The position numbers and the translations under genes were made by a program. Below, in pieces: positions 4,371-5,687 of a DNA stretch of 5,687 nt. The stretch is taken from NCBI GenBank assembly GCA_009781325.1, contig WQYJ01000140.1:1-5687 (forward strand). Direction: 5' to 3'. Position 1 is the first letter of the stretch, and every line of letters starts with the position of its first letter. The notes beneath the pieces are model-generated. The model searched no databases and was not told the DNA's origin. It saw only the letters and a program-made list of their open reading frames with translations. This DNA is from Propionibacteriaceae bacterium. GTDB taxonomy: Bacteria; Actinomycetota; Actinomycetes; Propionibacteriales; Propionibacteriaceae.

Positions 4371-5687
4371 GTGTCCTTCGTCCACCTTCATGTTCACACG
4401 GAATACTCCATGTTGGACGGTGCTGCGAAGATCGGTTCCCTGTTCAATGAAGCCGAGCGTTTGGGGATGCCGGCTCTAGCGATGACCGACCACGGAAACA
4501 TGTTCGGCGCCTACGAATTCTTCACCACAGCCAAGAAAACTTCCGTCAAACCCATCATCGGAATCGAAGCCTATGTTGCACCGACATCCCGCCACTCACG
4601 GATCCAGGAATTCTGGGCTACCGGAAAACGCGAGGCCCAAGATGTCGACTCTGAGGGAGGCAAGGACGTTTCGGGCGGCGGACGCTATACCCACATGACG
4701 ATGTTTGCCAAGAACGCGGTGGGACTTCGCAATCTCTTCCGGTTGAGTTCAATGGCGAGCTTCGAGGGTTACTACATGAAGCCTCGTATGGATGTTGAGC
4801 TACTCTCGCAGTACGCCGAGGGGATCGTCGCTACCACAGGGTGTGCCTCAGGGGCTGTGCAAACCAGGATGCGGCTGGGTCAGTATGATGAAGCCGCTAA
4901 TCTGGCAGCGACCTACCGCGATATCTTCGGCAAAGACAACTTCTTTGTTGAGTTGATGGATCATGGGATCGAAGTTGAATCCGTCGTACGCGAGGATCTG
5001 CTTCGGCTCGCCAAAGAACTCAAGATTCCGCTGCTGGCAACCAATGACTCCCACTATGTCACGGCTGATCAGGCCGATGCTCACGACAATCTGCTCTGCA
5101 TCGGTGTGGGGCGCAACAAGGATGACGAGAAGCGCTTCAGGTTCCGTGGTGAGGGTTATCATCTGCGCTCAGCCGATGAGATGCGTCAACTGTTCTACGG
5201 GCTCGAAGAGGCCTGTGATGCCACCTTGTCGATTGCTGAGATGGTGGAGGATTACGGTGATGTTTTCACCCACATCAACAGGATGCCGCAGTTCGCCGTA
5301 CCAGAATCAGAAACTCAAGAATCCTGGCTGCGGAAACAGATCGACAATGGTCTTCAGCTTCGTTATGGTTCCAATCCATCTCCAGAAGTCCTCGACAGGG
5401 TCGCCACAGAGCTGGCGGTTATTGAACCCCTAGGCTTCTCGGCGTACTTCCTGGTCGTGGCAGATATCTGTCGATTTGCCAGGGATGAGGGAATCCGGGT
5501 GGGGCCAGGACGTGGCTCGGCAACAGGGTCCATGGTGGCCTATCTGATGAGGATTACTGAGCTTGATCCGATTGAGCATGGGCTGATCTTTGAACGTTTT
5601 CTGAACCCCGAGAGGGTTTCGCCTCCTGATGTCGATCTTGATGTCGATGATCGCAACCGTGACAAGATTCTCGCGTACTTCGCTGAC
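4371..5687 (+). CDS. dnaE: DNA polymerase III alpha subunit, DnaE1 type (partial, C-terminus off the right edge)
   Basis: This is the replicative polymerase subunit; 439 codons of a protein usually near 1,150-1,200 aa are present. The N-terminal PHP domain opens with VHLHVHTEYSMLDGA. Its probable metal ligands all appear intact: His7, His9, Asp16, His41 (TDHGN), Glu66, His108, Cys158, Asp226 and His228. In mycobacterial DnaE1 this site is the proofreading 3'-5' exonuclease, so the same role is inferred here. The palm begins with VGPGRGSATGSMVAYLM, then ERFLNPERVS, and reaches PDVDLDVDD (419-427), where Asp420 and Asp422 match the first two catalytic aspartates. The third lies beyond the window. 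The opening and the PHP insert resemble replicative DnaE1, not the mutasome-type DnaE2/ImuC. The start is GTG with a strong ribosome site. Val425 stands where Phe is usual in the PDxDxDF motif. Confidence 0.96.
   Translation, partial: MSFVHLHVHTEYSMLDGAAKIGSLFNEAERLGMPALAMTDHGNMFGAYEFFTTAKKTSVKPIIGIEAYVAPTSRHSRIQEFWATGKREAQDVDSEGGKDVSGGGRYTHMTMFAKNAVGLRNLFRLSSMASFEGYYMKPRMDVELLSQYAEGIVATTGCASGAVQTRMRLGQYDEAANLAATYRDIFGKDNFFVELMDHGIEVESVVREDLLRLAKELKIPLLATNDSHYVTADQADAHDNLLCIGVGRNKDDEKRFRFRGEGYHLRSADEMRQLFYGLEEACDATLSIAEMVEDYGDVFTHINRMPQFAVPESETQESWLRKQIDNGLQLRYGSNPSPEVLDRVATELAVIEPLGFSAYFLVVADICRFARDEGIRVGPGRGSATGSMVAYLMRITELDPIEHGLIFERFLNPERVSPPDVDLDVDDRNRDKILAYFAD

Noticed and set aside
4848..5162. 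104-aa minus-strand open frame opposite dnaE
   Set aside because: It is the antisense shadow of the PHP domain coding sequence, with no ribosome site or family signature.
4963..5433. 156-aa plus-strand open frame inside dnaE
   Set aside because: It is out of frame with the continuous DnaE reading frame, which carries conserved motifs throughout this stretch.
1..5687. Mobile element, CRISPR array, phage or defence system
   Set aside because: No transposase, integrase, terminal repeats, spaced direct repeats or defence-family domains were seen; the window is filled by housekeeping genes.

Overview
The window looks like chromosomal core DNA from a mycothiol-producing actinobacterium (Actinomycetota). 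The main evidence is a clear mshC gene, whose product makes the Cys-GlcN-Ins precursor of mycothiol, a thiol found essentially only in that phylum. The DnaE1-type polymerase start and a long charged cytoplasmic tail on Lgt agree with this. Base composition is moderate by eye (roughly mid-50s % G+C), low for the phylum. A Propionibacteriaceae-like host is possible, but that is a guess, not a result.

Layout. Positions 1-1645 (minus strand) hold the N-terminal ~548 residues of an S9-family prolyl oligopeptidase / acylaminoacyl-peptidase-like enzyme that runs off the left edge. A 55-bp divergent intergenic region (1646-1700) separates it from a compact plus-strand run: mshC (1701-2951), hisI (2962-3294) and lgt (3287-4267). 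The mshC-hisI gap is 10 bp and hisI-lgt overlap by 8 bp, so these three are probably co-transcribed. A 103-bp spacer with a candidate promoter and a strong Shine-Dalgarno sequence precedes dnaE (4371 to the right edge, partial). The dnaE fragment covers the PHP domain and the start of the polymerase palm up to the first catalytic aspartates.

The genes serve different housekeeping roles: peptide turnover, mycothiol synthesis, histidine synthesis, lipoprotein maturation and chromosome replication. They do not form one pathway. The most interesting structure is the mshC/peptidase divergent region. Both genes have a TANNNT -10 hexamer at exactly -12 to -7 from the first base of the start codon, the geometry expected for two leaderless mRNAs. 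Both hexamers lie inside one 49-bp imperfect dyad that fills most of the gap. The hisI-lgt junction, without the trp genes that often lie upstream of lgt in actinobacteria, is a second point of interest.

I see no mobile element, CRISPR array, tRNA/rRNA, phage gene or obvious new multi-gene system. No gene-free stretch exceeds 103 bp.
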